NCBI GenBank assembly: GCA_000949895.1
Contig: JWIT01000001.1
Coordinates: forward strand, 124,001 to 188,000
DNA from: Agrobacterium arsenijevicii
GTDB lineage: Bacteria; Pseudomonadota; Alphaproteobacteria; Rhizobiales; Rhizobiaceae
DNA length: 64,000 bases
Direction of reading: 5' to 3'
In this document: piece after piece, positions 1 to 8,368 of the stretch
How the letters are laid out: each line of letters opens with the position of its first letter
How positions within the stretch are numbered: position 1 is the first letter of the stretch
Made by a program: the position numbers and the translations under genes
Notes under the pieces: generated by a model
What the model was told of the DNA's origin: nothing
The model's input: only the letters and a program-made list of their open reading frames with translations
The model's database searches: none

Positions 1-1051
1 CCAGACCGACATCGGAATCCGTCACCGTCTGGCCGGCGATGAGGCGGTCGCCGATCAGGCGCACGACCTCGGGGCTTTCGGCAAATTTGCCATGGTTCAG
101 CCGGTCGCCCGATTGCAGCTTGGTCAGATCGAGAACAGTGATGCCGGCTTTTTCCAGCTGGCTGCGATAGGGTTCGACGGAAGGGTCGATCTGGCCCAGC
201 CGATCGACATTGCCGGAGATGCGGCGCGACAGGCTGAGTGCGCGATCATCCTGCGAGACGAACAAAGTGAATTTCGGCGGTGTCTTGCCGAGGCTGGTGA
301 ACTGTCGGCTGAACACGTCCACATCCAGATCCGGTGCAGCCAGAATGACATTGCTGATCTTCGGATCGACGCGGCCATTGCGGATGGCCATCTGGCGCAG
401 TGCCTCCACCGCAAGCCAGGTGCCCATGGAATGCGCCATGACCGTGACTTCGCCAATCGACTTGTCCTTTGCGAGGCGTGTCAGCATTTCCTCCAGCGCA
501 TCGCGCGAGTAATTGGTGCTTTCCTTGTCGTAATTATAATCGAAAATACTGGCCCGCGATGGCCATGTGAAAACGACAGGCACGACATCCGAGCCGGAAT
601 CATAGACGATCTGGGCAAAACGATAGACGGATTCCTCGTAACGGTTGTTGAAACCGTGCACGAAAACCAGCACGCGGCGGTCTTTCTGGATATGTTTGCT
701 GATCCAGCTTTTCGTCTCCGCTTCGGAACGAATTGGTTCTACCGCCACCGTGGTGAAATCCTTCAGCGGGTTTGGCGGCAGCTTTTTCGGCCATTGCACC
801 TGCCCGACCTTGCGGTTGGCCTTGGGTGGAATCGAGATGGTGACCGCATCGACCTTCAAGCCCGTTCCGCGCTCACCGCCGAAAAGCACGGCGGCATTCT
901 CCGATGGCGCGCGGGTGGTGGCGACCAGAAGATTGACCGGTGTGGTTCCCGCCACCGTCTGCCCGGTCGGCGTCATGACCCCGATGGGACGCCCCCCGCA
1001 GCTGGCGAGCAGGGCGACAATCGCGATTACGGCCATGAAGCGAATGGGCAT
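1..1051 (-). CDS. Alpha/beta hydrolase lipoprotein (DUF900-like), partial
   Basis: The reading frame runs off the left edge, so the C-terminus is missing; about 350 codons are visible. The N-terminus MPIRFMAVIAIVALLASCGG is a lipoprotein signal peptide with lipobox LASC and Cys18 as the predicted lipidation site. The body is an alpha/beta hydrolase: FVHGFNN near residue 130 (oxyanion region) and the nucleophile elbow AHSMG near residue 205. This pattern is typical of the DUF900 hydrolase family of proteobacteria, whose substrates are not established. The ATG at 1051 has an AGGAG ribosome binding site at 1061-1065. An esterase or lipase activity at the periplasmic face of a membrane is inference. 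It reads in the same direction as the CoA-transferase gene but starts about 185 bp beyond it. Confidence 0.85.
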   Translation of the reverse strand, partial: MPIRFMAVIAIVALLASCGGRPIGVMTPTGQTVAGTTPVNLLVATTRAPSENAAVLFGGERGTGLKVDAVTISIPPKANRKVGQVQWPKKLPPNPLKDFTTVAVEPIRSEAETKSWISKHIQKDRRVLVFVHGFNNRYEESVYRFAQIVYDSGSDVVPVVFTWPSRASIFDYNYDKESTNYSRDALEEMLTRLAKDKSIGEVTVMAHSMGTWLAVEALRQMAIRNGRVDPKISNVILAAPDLDVDVFSRQFTSLGKTPPKFTLFVSQDDRALSLSRRISGNVDRLGQIDPSVEPYRSQLEKAGITVLDLTKLQSGDRLNHGKFAESPEVVRLIGDRLIAGQTVTDSDVGL

Positions 1052-1237
1052 CACATCATTCTCCTACAACCCAGAGGCAGCCGGATAGCGGCCAGAGGAT
1101 GTGAATTTCTACCGGAGGCGGAACTGTCGCGCTAGCAACCATCGCGGAAGCGCAGAGATTTCCGCCCCGGTGTGTCCAAACGGACCCAATTGCCTGTCCT
1201 GCGGAACCAGGGGAGCTGATGTTGAAATGCAGGCGAC

Positions 1238-2734
1238 CTACCGCTGCGGCAGCATCGTGCCCGTTTCGCGAAGGGCATTGTGCCAGGACAGCGCCTCTTC
1301 GAGGAGATGCGGCGTATGACCGCCGCGTGCCACCGCCCGCTGGTAATAGTCCGTCAGCGCATCGCGATAATGGGGATGTACACAGTTCGCGATAATGACC
1401 GCAGCGCGCTCACGCGGGGCAAGGCCGCGCAGATCGGCGAGCCCGATTTCGGTGACGAGGATATCCACATCATGTTCGGTATGGTCGACATGGCTGACCA
1501 TGGGCACGACGCTGGAAATCGCCCCACCCTTGGCAATCGATTTGGTGACGAAAATCGACATATAGGCGTTGCGGGCAAAGTCTCCCGAGCCGCCGATGCC
1601 GTTCATCATGTGGGTGCCGCCGACATGGGTGGAATTGACGTTTCCGTAGATATCGAATTCCAGCGCCGTATTGATGCCGATGATACCAAGGCGACGGATG
1701 ACTTCCGGATGGTTGCTGACCTCCTGCGGACGCAGGATCAGCCTGCTCTTGTAGTCGGCCAGTCGCGGCATGACCCGCTCGTTCATGGCGGAGGAGAGCG
1801 TTATCGACGAGCCTGAGGCGAAAACCAGCTTGCCCGCGTCGAAAAGCTCAAAGGTCGAGTCCTGCAGAACCTCCGAATACATTTTAAGATCGTGAAACGG
1901 CGTATCGATGAAGCCATGCATCACCGCATTGGCGATGGTGCCGATGCCGGCCTGGAGCGGCTGGAGTTCGTGGGTCATTCGACCGTGACGCACCTCGTTC
2001 AGCAGGAATTCCGTGAGATGGCCGGCAATGGCCTTTGTCTCGTCATCCGGCGGCAGAACCGTCGAAAAACTGTCGCTCTTGTCGCTCAGAACGATTGCAG
2101 CGATTTTTTCCGGTGGCACCGGAATGAACGGCAGACCGACGCGGCTATCCGTCGCCACCACCGGAATGGGCATGCGGGTCGGGCGTTTTGCCGGGATGAA
2201 AATGTCGTGCAACCCCTCCAGAACGTCGGGCTGCGAGAGGTTGATCTCGACGATGACCTTGTCGGCCAGAATCGCAAAGCTCGCCGAATTGCCGACGGAT
2301 GTCGTTGGGACGATGCCGCCATCCGCCGTAATCGCCACCGCCTCGACAATGGCGATATCCACGCCGTGAATCTGGCCGCCACGCAATTGCTCGACCGTTT
2401 CGGAGAGATGCTGATCGATAAACATCACCTTGCCGTCATTGATCGCCTTGCGCAAAGCCGGGTCGGACTGAAACGGCATGCGGCGCGCCAGCATGCCCGC
2501 TTCCACCATGGTCTTGTCGAGATCGTTGCCAAGCGACGCACCAGTCATCAGGGTGATTTTCATCGGGTTCGTCTTCGCGCGCTCGGCCAGCGCCAGCGGC
2601 ACCGCCTTTGCTTCGCCGGCCCGCGTAAAGCCGCTCATGCCGACCGTCATGCCATCCTGAATGAGACCGGCGGCCTCTTCGGCGCTGACGATCCTGTTCA
2701 GCAGGGATGCGTTGCGGATACGCTTTTCAAGCAT
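1238..2734 (-). CDS. Acetyl-CoA hydrolase / succinyl-CoA:acetate CoA-transferase family
   Basis: The protein (about 498 aa) matches the acetyl-CoA hydrolase/transferase family, which moves CoA between acyl groups or hydrolyses acetyl-CoA in the cytoplasm. Visible family features are an N-terminal half with GMTVGMSGF, a GIGTIANAV motif near residue 265, the catalytic-glutamate segment MYSEVLQD near residue 290, and a C-terminal GGTHMMNGIGGSGDFARN stretch. The frame extends to a GTG at 2758, but I choose the ATG at 2734 because GGAG lies six bases upstream and homologues start with this sequence. Upstream is a FixK/FNR-type box centred near 2828. Acetate formation or detoxification with succinyl-CoA is the likely role; the donor and acceptor cannot be fixed from sequence alone. 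Confidence 0.9.
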   Translation of the reverse strand: MLEKRIRNASLLNRIVSAEEAAGLIQDGMTVGMSGFTRAGEAKAVPLALAERAKTNPMKITLMTGASLGNDLDKTMVEAGMLARRMPFQSDPALRKAINDGKVMFIDQHLSETVEQLRGGQIHGVDIAIVEAVAITADGGIVPTTSVGNSASFAILADKVIVEINLSQPDVLEGLHDIFIPAKRPTRMPIPVVATDSRVGLPFIPVPPEKIAAIVLSDKSDSFSTVLPPDDETKAIAGHLTEFLLNEVRHGRMTHELQPLQAGIGTIANAVMHGFIDTPFHDLKMYSEVLQDSTFELFDAGKLVFASGSSITLSSAMNERVMPRLADYKSRLILRPQEVSNHPEVIRRLGIIGINTALEFDIYGNVNSTHVGGTHMMNGIGGSGDFARNAYMSIFVTKSIAKGGAISSVVPMVSHVDHTEHDVDILVTEIGLADLRGLAPRERAAVIIANCVHPHYRDALTDYYQRAVARGGHTPHLLEEALSWHNALRETGTMLPQR

Positions 2735-2786
2735 GCACTTCTCCATGATCTGCATCACGATGGCGCGTCATCTGGCTGGCCACCTC

Positions 2787-2835
2787 ACCGGTGACTATGG
2801 CGCGCAGTTTCAACGATGAAACTGACATAGATCAA
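2787..2835 (-). promoter_or_regulatory. Candidate class II FixK/FNR-type promoter
   Basis: On the minus strand, 2835-2822 reads TTGATCTATGTCAG, matching nine of ten defined positions of the alphaproteobacterial FixK/FnrN site TTGAT-N4-GTCAA. A -10-like CATAGT lies at 2799-2794. A start of transcription near 2787 would put the box centre at -41.5, the classic class II activator position, and give a leader of about 53 bases before the CoA-transferase. Between them 2806-2823 is a 7-bp inverted repeat with a 4-base loop. The geometry is seen in the sequence; control by FixK or FnrN is inference. Confidence 0.5.
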
Positions 2836-2983
2836 GGATGTGACCGGGACCATGACTTCGGCCCATCAAATCTTGCTCGACAGACCGCAAGTGGCGCATC
2901 GGCGCGACAGGCGGCGGCGGTCATTACGGCATCGCAGTCTTATGGACGATAAGATGCCTGCCGTTCTCTGCCGACAGTAACTG

Positions 2984-3012
2984 GTGATGAGGCGCATGGA
3001 TCGCCTCATCAC
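2984..3012. repeat. 11-bp inverted repeat downstream of the phosphodiesterase gene
   Basis: Perfect 11-bp arms (2984-2994 and 3002-3012) surround a 7-base loop, about 35 bases beyond the stop of the phosphodiesterase gene. It could end or protect the 3' end of the five-gene transport operon. There is no U-tract on the minus strand, so a classic intrinsic terminator is not supported; a protein-binding dyad is possible. Confidence 0.5.
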
Positions 3013-3046
3013 ATCGCGGAGGTTTGCCTTCGGTTATGGCCTGTAA

Positions 3047-3847
3047 TCAGGGGCCTTCACAAACGGGAGCCTGACCGAGCACGACCTGCCCCACCTCGGC
3101 ATCAAAAGCGCGCAAACCGAACGCACCTGTTGTAATGACCCGGTAACAGGGATTGCCGCCCGTCCACAGCGGATCGACAACCTCGATATCGGTGATGAAA
3201 CGGTGCGCGCAGGCCTGACCGGAACTATAGGCTATGCCTTCCGCACTGGTGCCCGCCATCGGGACATGGATATGGCCAAAAACGATATGGCGCACGCCGG
3301 CCGGATGTGCAGCGAGGCGGCGCATGACCGCGCCATCGTCATGCATGCCGATGTTTTCAAAATGCCGGATGCCGCAATCCATCGGCGGATGGTGAATGAA
3401 AACCGTCACCGGCAGGTCGTCCGCGCTTTCAAGCGCGCTGTCCAGCCATGACAGGCGATCCGCGCCATACATGCCGCCAATGACATCAGCCTCGTGGCTG
3501 TCGAGAAACAGCAACCGGCCGAACTCCGTATCGATAAAGGACTGGATATAGCCGTTGTCGTCGCGCGGCTGTTCCGGAAAAGCCGCCACGAATTCCGGGC
3601 GGCGGTCGTGATTGCCGAGCATCAGCCGGACCGGCACGGATACGGGCGCAAGGATATCGCGCAGCAGCTCATAGGCCTCCGGCTCGCCGTAATTGCAAAG
3701 ATCGCCAGTCATTACAAGAAGGTCAGCGTCGGCGTGTTTTTTGACAATATCGGCTATTGCCGCGCGCAGCTGCTTTTCGGGGTCCACGCCGTTTATCGCG
3801 ATGCCTGGCGGCAAAAGATGGGTATCGGTGATCTGGATGATCTTCAT
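3047..3847 (-). CDS. Metallophosphodiesterase (class III, CpdA/GpdQ-like)
   Basis: This 266-aa protein is a calcineurin-like metallophosphoesterase of the CpdA/GpdQ group. The metal ligands are all visible in order: DTH at residues 8-10, GDLCN near 48-52, GNHDR near 79-83, HHPP near 152-155 and GHIH near 190. GpdQ from Enterobacter hydrolyses glycerophosphodiesters; CpdA relatives cleave cyclic nucleotides. It is the last gene of the operon with an ABC importer of the COG1653 type, so cleavage of an imported phosphodiester such as a glycerophosphodiester is the more likely role here (inference). No signal peptide is present, so it should act in the cytoplasm. A strong hairpin separates it from the binding-protein gene upstream. 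Confidence 0.85.
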   Translation of the reverse strand: MKIIQITDTHLLPPGIAINGVDPEKQLRAAIADIVKKHADADLLVMTGDLCNYGEPEAYELLRDILAPVSVPVRLMLGNHDRRPEFVAAFPEQPRDDNGYIQSFIDTEFGRLLFLDSHEADVIGGMYGADRLSWLDSALESADDLPVTVFIHHPPMDCGIRHFENIGMHDDGAVMRRLAAHPAGVRHIVFGHIHVPMAGTSAEGIAYSSGQACAHRFITDIEVVDPLWTGGNPCYRVITTGAFGLRAFDAEVGQVVLGQAPVCEGP

Positions 3848-3869
3848 AACAGGTCTTTCTGCGCAAAAT

Positions 3870-3897
3870 GGCTGCGGGAACGAATTTCCCCGCAGCC
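3870..3897 (-). terminator. Intra-operon hairpin after binding-protein gene
   Basis: A 9-bp GC-rich stem (GGCTGCGGG at 3870-3878 with CCCGCAGCC at 3889-3897) lies in the 66-base gap between the binding-protein and phosphodiesterase genes. On the minus strand it is followed only by a short ATTTT. Such hairpins often stabilise the binding-protein part of ABC operon transcripts and lower downstream expression, and that is the likely role here. Confidence 0.55.
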
Positions 3898-3913
3898 TTT
3901 TCGATGATTTTGC

Positions 3914-5206
3914 TTATTTCAGCAGGCCGTTGGTCTGCTCGACGATCTGCTTGAGACCGGCTTCCGGCGTCACCTCACCGCGCATGACGGTGCCGATGAT
4001 GTCGCGCTGCGTGCGCCAGATGCGGACGGAATCGCCACCCGGATAACCGGCCCAGGGCAGCGAACGGTCAGCCTGCAGCGAGGCGGTCTTCACGTTCGGG
4101 TTCTCGGCGTAGTAGGGAGCCAGGAAGTCCGCGCCGGTTGCCAGCTTGTTGGTCGGCAGGTAGCCGGTGATGCGCACGATGGTGTTCTGCGCCTCGGGGC
4201 CAGTGATCCACTTCAGATATTTCCAGGCAGCGTCCTGCTTGGCTTTTTCCTGTGTCAGGATAACGGCCGAGTTGCCGCCGGTCGGCACGCCGCCCTTTTC
4301 CTTGTTGTCGAGCGGGAAGGTTGCCGTCTTCAGCTTGAAGCGGTCGCCAACCAGACCCTGAATCGTCTGAACGTGGGCCGGGGTCGAGAAGATGAAACCG
4401 GTGAGGCCGGCACCGAACTGCTGGCGCGACTGGTCCCAGTCAAGCAGGTTCTGGCCACCTTCGGTGACGAACTGGCGGGTCATCTTCAGGGCGTTGAGGC
4501 CGATCTCGTTGTCGAAGGCAACGGTCTTGGTCTTGTCGTCAACGAGCTTGCCGCCCTGTTCGAAGACGAGCGCCTGCCACAACCAGTCATCCGGCCAGCC
4601 GTTGATGTCGTAGCTCATGCCGGCAAACTTCGAGTCGAGAGCCTTGATCTTTTTGGCGAGAGCAATGAGCTCCGGGAAGGTCGTCGGCATCTTGTCCGGG
4701 TCGCCGCCGGCCTTGGTGACGAGGTCGGAGTTGATGTAGATGATCGGCGAGGAAGCGTTGACCGGCAGGCCGTACTGCTTGCCGTCGATCTGGCCGAGTG
4801 CGGCCATCTTCGGGCTATAGTTCTTGTCGAGGAAAGCCTGACCGCCTTCAGCCTGAATGAACGGGCCAAGATCGGTGATCTGGTTGCGCGGTGCGAGCGT
4901 GTGCACGAGTTCCGCCGTCAGGTTGTAACCCGAGAAATAAACGTCCGGCAGATTGCCCATGACGGCAGAGCGCAGCACCTGCTGCTGGCCTTCGTTGTAA
5001 CCTGCGGCCGGAGCGAGGAAGTTGATCTTCACGTCAGGGTTTTTCTTCATGAATTCATCGGCCAGCGGCTGATGGAACTTCGTGAAGCCCGGTAGGTTGT
5101 AGAGAACGTTGAGCGTGATTTCGTTGGCGAGAACCGGCGTTGCGAGGCCTGCAAAGGCCACACCGAGTGCCAGACCGCCCATCAGAGCGCGTCGGTTGAT
5201 TTTCAT
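3914..5206 (-). CDS. ABC transporter substrate-binding protein (COG1653, UgpB-like)
   Basis: A periplasmic binding protein of 430 aa. The N-terminus MKINRRALMGGLALGVAFAG is a signal peptide with likely cleavage after VLA near residue 27. The mature part has the COG1653 pattern of sugar and glycerol-3-phosphate binding proteins, including a CUT1-like region with WLWQALVFEQGG. The frame extends to a TTG at 5218, but the ATG at 5206 has GGAG just upstream. Its neighbours are two MalF/MalG-type permeases, a MalK/UgpC-type ATPase and a phosphodiesterase, which argues for a glycerol-3-phosphate or glycerophosphodiester ligand rather than a free sugar. The ligand itself cannot be read from the sequence. 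Confidence 0.85.
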   Translation of the reverse strand: MKINRRALMGGLALGVAFAGLATPVLANEITLNVLYNLPGFTKFHQPLADEFMKKNPDVKINFLAPAAGYNEGQQQVLRSAVMGNLPDVYFSGYNLTAELVHTLAPRNQITDLGPFIQAEGGQAFLDKNYSPKMAALGQIDGKQYGLPVNASSPIIYINSDLVTKAGGDPDKMPTTFPELIALAKKIKALDSKFAGMSYDINGWPDDWLWQALVFEQGGKLVDDKTKTVAFDNEIGLNALKMTRQFVTEGGQNLLDWDQSRQQFGAGLTGFIFSTPAHVQTIQGLVGDRFKLKTATFPLDNKEKGGVPTGGNSAVILTQEKAKQDAAWKYLKWITGPEAQNTIVRITGYLPTNKLATGADFLAPYYAENPNVKTASLQADRSLPWAGYPGGDSVRIWRTQRDIIGTVMRGEVTPEAGLKQIVEQTNGLLK

Positions 5207-5249
5207 GTCATTCTCCAAAAATGGGTTGGGAGGAGGAGTTTGAACGGCG

Positions 5250-6071
5250 TCACTTGACGCCGGTCATGGTAATACCGGCGATGAAATGCCGCCGTGCGAG
5301 GAGGAAGCACAGCACCATTGGCGCGGTAATCAGTGTCGCGCCCGCCATCAGCGCACCGTAATTGGCGCCGGATTCGACATCCGCGAAAAGCATCATGCCA
5401 AGCGGCGGCGGGGCCAGATTGGTGTCGGAGACCACAATCATCGGCCAATAAAGGTCGTTCCAGTGGGCGACGAGCGAGAAGATCGAGAAAGCGGCAAGCG
5501 AAGGCAGCGAGCCGCGCAGCACCAGCCCCCAGCAAATCTCCATTTCCGAAAAACCATCCATGCGGGCCGCCTCGATGATTTCATCCGGGTAGCTGCGGAA
5601 GGACTGGTTGAACAGGAATATGGCGAAGACCGAGAGGAAGAACGGCATCATCATCGCGAAATAGGTGTTCAACAGTTCCGTCTTCGCCAGACCGACGAAA
5701 AGCGGCAGGGCAAGCGCCTGGATCGGAACGCAGAGCGCCGCGATAACGAGACCCAGCAGCAGCTTGCGACCCGGGAACTTTAGCTTCGCCAGCGCATAGG
5801 CCGCAGGAACCGATGTCAGGACCTGCACGACGAGGATGCCGACGCAGACGATGACGCCGTTCAGCATGAAACGCGCCATCGGCACCTGGCTCGCCGCCCG
5901 GACATAGTTCTCGACCGCGTCGAATTTCGCGGGGATCGGCCAGAGCGAGACGTCGAAGATTTCCGCCGGTGAGCGGATCGACGTCAACATCATCCAGTAG
6001 AACGGCAGCAGCATCACGAAAGCGCCGAGTGCCAACACGAGATGCGGGAGATATTTACGGAGCGCGGCCAT
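5250..6071 (-). CDS. ABC transporter permease (MalG/UgpE-like)
   Basis: Inner-membrane permease of 273 aa with about six hydrophobic segments, beginning with a TM near residues 10-30. The EAA loop that docks on the ATPase is visible as EAARMDGFSEMEICWGLVLR near residues 175-195. It belongs to the MalG half of CUT1 importers. Its ATG overlaps the stop of the upstream permease gene by one base, which indicates translational coupling. It should pair with the MalF-type permease encoded just upstream and the ATPase at the start of the operon. Confidence 0.9.
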   Translation of the reverse strand: MAALRKYLPHLVLALGAFVMLLPFYWMMLTSIRSPAEIFDVSLWPIPAKFDAVENYVRAASQVPMARFMLNGVIVCVGILVVQVLTSVPAAYALAKLKFPGRKLLLGLVIAALCVPIQALALPLFVGLAKTELLNTYFAMMMPFFLSVFAIFLFNQSFRSYPDEIIEAARMDGFSEMEICWGLVLRGSLPSLAAFSIFSLVAHWNDLYWPMIVVSDTNLAPPPLGMMLFADVESGANYGALMAGATLITAPMVLCFLLARRHFIAGITMTGVK

Positions 6072-6997
6072 CAGTAGTGCACCTTCCGGTCCATATGCAG
6101 CGTCTGGCCAATCGAGAGGATCAACACGATCGCGAGGAAGATCACCGTCAGCGCGGCGGCATAACCGGTGTTGGAATATTCGAACCCTTCAAGATAGAGA
6201 TCGAAAAGCAGGGTTTCGGAACCGAAGCGGCCCTTGGTCAGCACGGCGACAGTCTCGAACACCTTGAAGGCTGAGATCGAGGTAGTGACCACCACGAACA
6301 TCGTCGTTGGCCCCAGCATCGGCCATGTCACCGTCAGGAACCGGTCGATCGGGTTTTTCGCGCCATCGAGCCTCGATGCCTCGTGCAGATCCTTCGAAAT
6401 GGCGGTGAGGCCGGCGAGGAACAGCACCATGTTGAAGCCCAGAACCTGCCAGACACCCATCAGCGCCATGGTGGGAATGAGCAGGACCGGGTTGGAGAGG
6501 AAGGCGACGGGCTCGAAACCGAACCACTTGATCGCCGCATTCACCGGGCCAAGCGAAGGATGCAGCAGGAACTGCCACACGGTCGCCATGGCGACGAGCG
6601 TTGCGGTGACGGGAAGGAAATAAGCGACTTCCCAGAAGGCACGGCTGCGCTTGCGGTTATAAACGAGCAAGGCCACCCCGAGCGCCAGGAACACGCCGAA
6701 GGGAATGACGATGGCCGCATAAATGGCCGTGTTCGCCAGCGCACGCAGGAAGACCGGGTCGTGGAAAGCCTTGAAGAAATTGTCGAGACCCACAAAGCGG
6801 GTGGAGAGTGCTCCGAGCTTGTAATCTGTGACAGAAAAACCGGCCAGAACGAATATCGGGACAATATAGATCGCCAGCATCAGCAGGCTGGCGGGTGCCG
6901 CGAACATCAGGCCACGCCAGATCATCCGCCGGTCCGCCTTCGACAGACGCGGACGAGCCTTTGCACGCGCAGCTGGGGAGAAATCGACCGCCGTCAT
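6071..6997 (-). CDS. ABC transporter permease (MalF/UgpA-like)
   Basis: Inner-membrane permease of 308 aa with an N-terminal cytoplasmic tail, a first TM near residues 30-52 and five further hydrophobic segments. The EAA loop is visible as EASRLDGAKNPIDRFLTVTW near residues 210-230. It is the MalF-type partner in a CUT1 importer. The start overlaps the end of the ATPase gene by four bases (ATGA), so the ATPase and this permease are translationally coupled. Confidence 0.9.
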   Translation of the reverse strand: MTAVDFSPAARAKARPRLSKADRRMIWRGLMFAAPASLLMLAIYIVPIFVLAGFSVTDYKLGALSTRFVGLDNFFKAFHDPVFLRALANTAIYAAIVIPFGVFLALGVALLVYNRKRSRAFWEVAYFLPVTATLVAMATVWQFLLHPSLGPVNAAIKWFGFEPVAFLSNPVLLIPTMALMGVWQVLGFNMVLFLAGLTAISKDLHEASRLDGAKNPIDRFLTVTWPMLGPTTMFVVVTTSISAFKVFETVAVLTKGRFGSETLLFDLYLEGFEYSNTGYAAALTVIFLAIVLILSIGQTLHMDRKVHY

Positions 6998-8139
6998 GCT
7001 GGCACCATTTCACGCACCGTCGTCTTGCGGCGCAGGCCGTCTGCGGCAAAAAGATGCACACGCTCCGGCGCAAAGCCGAGGTTCATCACGCCGTTCTCAT
7101 CGGTGCCCAACACCTCGCCTGCGGCTTGACGCAGGGTAATGGCGACGGTCTCGTCGCTCAGAAGACGGCAGTTCACGAAACGGTCCGCGCCATGGGTTTC
7201 GCTGCGGGTCACCCGCACCGCGAAGCCTTCGACACCCGGACGCAAATCCTCGGCGCGAAGGCCAAGCGTCGCCGGACCGGCATCACGGCCCGAAGCCTCT
7301 ACACCAAGATCGCGCCCGAACGCCGTGACCTTACCCTGAGCATCGATTTCCACCGGCAGCAGGTTGATCGATGGCGTGCCGATGAAGCGCGCGACCGTCA
7401 GTGTCGCCGGTTTCCGGTAGAGCTCATCCGGTGTGCCTAGCTGCTCGATGCGGCCTTCCGACATCAGCGCGATGCGGTCAGACATCGTCATGGCTTCGAT
7501 CTGGTCGTGGGTGACATAGATAAAGGTTGCCCCAAGCCGCCGGTGCAGCCCGGCAAGCTCCTCACGCATATGGGCGCGAAGCTTGGCATCGAGGTTGGAG
7601 AGCGGTTCGTCCATCAGGAATGCGGCAGGTGAGCGCACCAGCGCCCGGGCAAGCGCCACACGTTGGCGCTGGCCACCGGAAAGCTGGGCCGGCTTGCGGT
7701 CCAGCAGATGCGCAATCTGCAGGGTCTCGGCCGCCTGCTCGACGGCCGCATCGATCTGACGCAACGTTTCGGCAGGGGCCGCAAACCTACCGATCAGCGG
7801 TAACCTTGCGGCAAGCGTCAGACGTCGCATCCGAAGCGGCGTCGCGATGTTCTGGCGCACGCTCATGTGTGGATAAAGCGCGTAGGACTGGAACACCATC
7901 GCGAGATTGCGGTCGCTCGGATCGATCTCCGTCACATCCTGGCCGCCGATCGTTACCGAACCGCGGTCCGGCGTTTCCAGCCCTGCGATGATGCGCAGCA
8001 GCGTTGACTTGCCGCAGCCCGACATGCCGACGAGGGATAAAAACTCGCCGGGGCGGATGGAAAGATCGATCTCTTTCAAAACATCGTCAGCCCCGAAGCC
8101 TTTGCCGATACCCGAAAGTTCAAGTGATTGTGGCGTCAT
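6994..8139 (-). CDS. ABC transporter ATP-binding protein (MalK/UgpC-like)
   Basis: Cytoplasmic ATPase of 381 aa, first gene of the importer operon. Motifs in order: Walker [10 protein letters not shown] near residues 38-46, Q-loop in [13 protein letters not shown], signature [15 protein letters not shown] near 153-167, Walker [12 protein letters not shown] and H-loop YVTHDQ. Between Q-loop and signature is an insertion of about 20 residues relative to MalK. The C-terminal ~120 residues form the OB/TOBE regulatory region typical of MalK and UgpC. AAGGAG lies just upstream of the ATG. A single ATPase serving both permeases is the normal arrangement. Confidence 0.93.
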   Translation of the reverse strand: MTPQSLELSGIGKGFGADDVLKEIDLSIRPGEFLSLVGMSGCGKSTLLRIIAGLETPDRGSVTIGGQDVTEIDPSDRNLAMVFQSYALYPHMSVRQNIATPLRMRRLTLAARLPLIGRFAAPAETLRQIDAAVEQAAETLQIAHLLDRKPAQLSGGQRQRVALARALVRSPAAFLMDEPLSNLDAKLRAHMREELAGLHRRLGATFIYVTHDQIEAMTMSDRIALMSEGRIEQLGTPDELYRKPATLTVARFIGTPSINLLPVEIDAQGKVTAFGRDLGVEASGRDAGPATLGLRAEDLRPGVEGFAVRVTRSETHGADRFVNCRLLSDETVAITLRQAAGEVLGTDENGVMNLGFAPERVHLFAADGLRRKTTVREMVPA

Positions 8140-8170
8140 TCTGCGCTCCTTTTCTGGAGCGCATATGCTT

Positions 8171-8195
8171 ATATTGTATGACAGTATGACGAAGG
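8171..8195 (-). promoter_or_regulatory. Possible operator upstream of the ABC operon
   Basis: On the minus strand 8184-8178 is CTGTCAT, a perfect PHO half-site, about 39 bases before the ATPase start; a second CGTCAT-like copy lies 8 bases upstream rather than the 11 expected for a PHO box. The same bases also form a TGT-ATG-ACA dyad of the kind bound by GntR-family regulators. Either reading is weak and I give it low confidence. Confidence 0.25.
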
Positions 8196-8273
8196 TTTAC
8201 GGAAAATTCGGTGACATCTGGAAGCCCGGCAATCTCGGGCCATCGTCAGGCCTTGCAACGTCGACCTCCACCT

Positions 8274-8299
8274 AAAACCCCTAATATTACAGGGGTTTT
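8274..8299 (-). terminator. Intrinsic terminator of the methyltransferase gene
   Basis: Nine-bp stem AAAACCCCT / AGGGGTTTT (8274-8282 and 8291-8299) with an 8-base AT-rich loop, about 70 bases beyond the stop of the minus-strand methyltransferase. The arm ends in four Ts on either strand, so it may work in both directions. Confidence 0.7.
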
Positions 8300-8368
8300 G
8301 TTCCAGATATCAGAATCCGGAGTTTATCGACGGGAAAACGGCCTGACTGCACTGGCACATCCGGCATT

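Noticed and set aside
2984-3012. Intrinsic terminator for the ABC/phosphodiesterase operon
   Set aside because: The stem is strong, but there is no U-tract on the minus strand. It is listed only as an inverted repeat.
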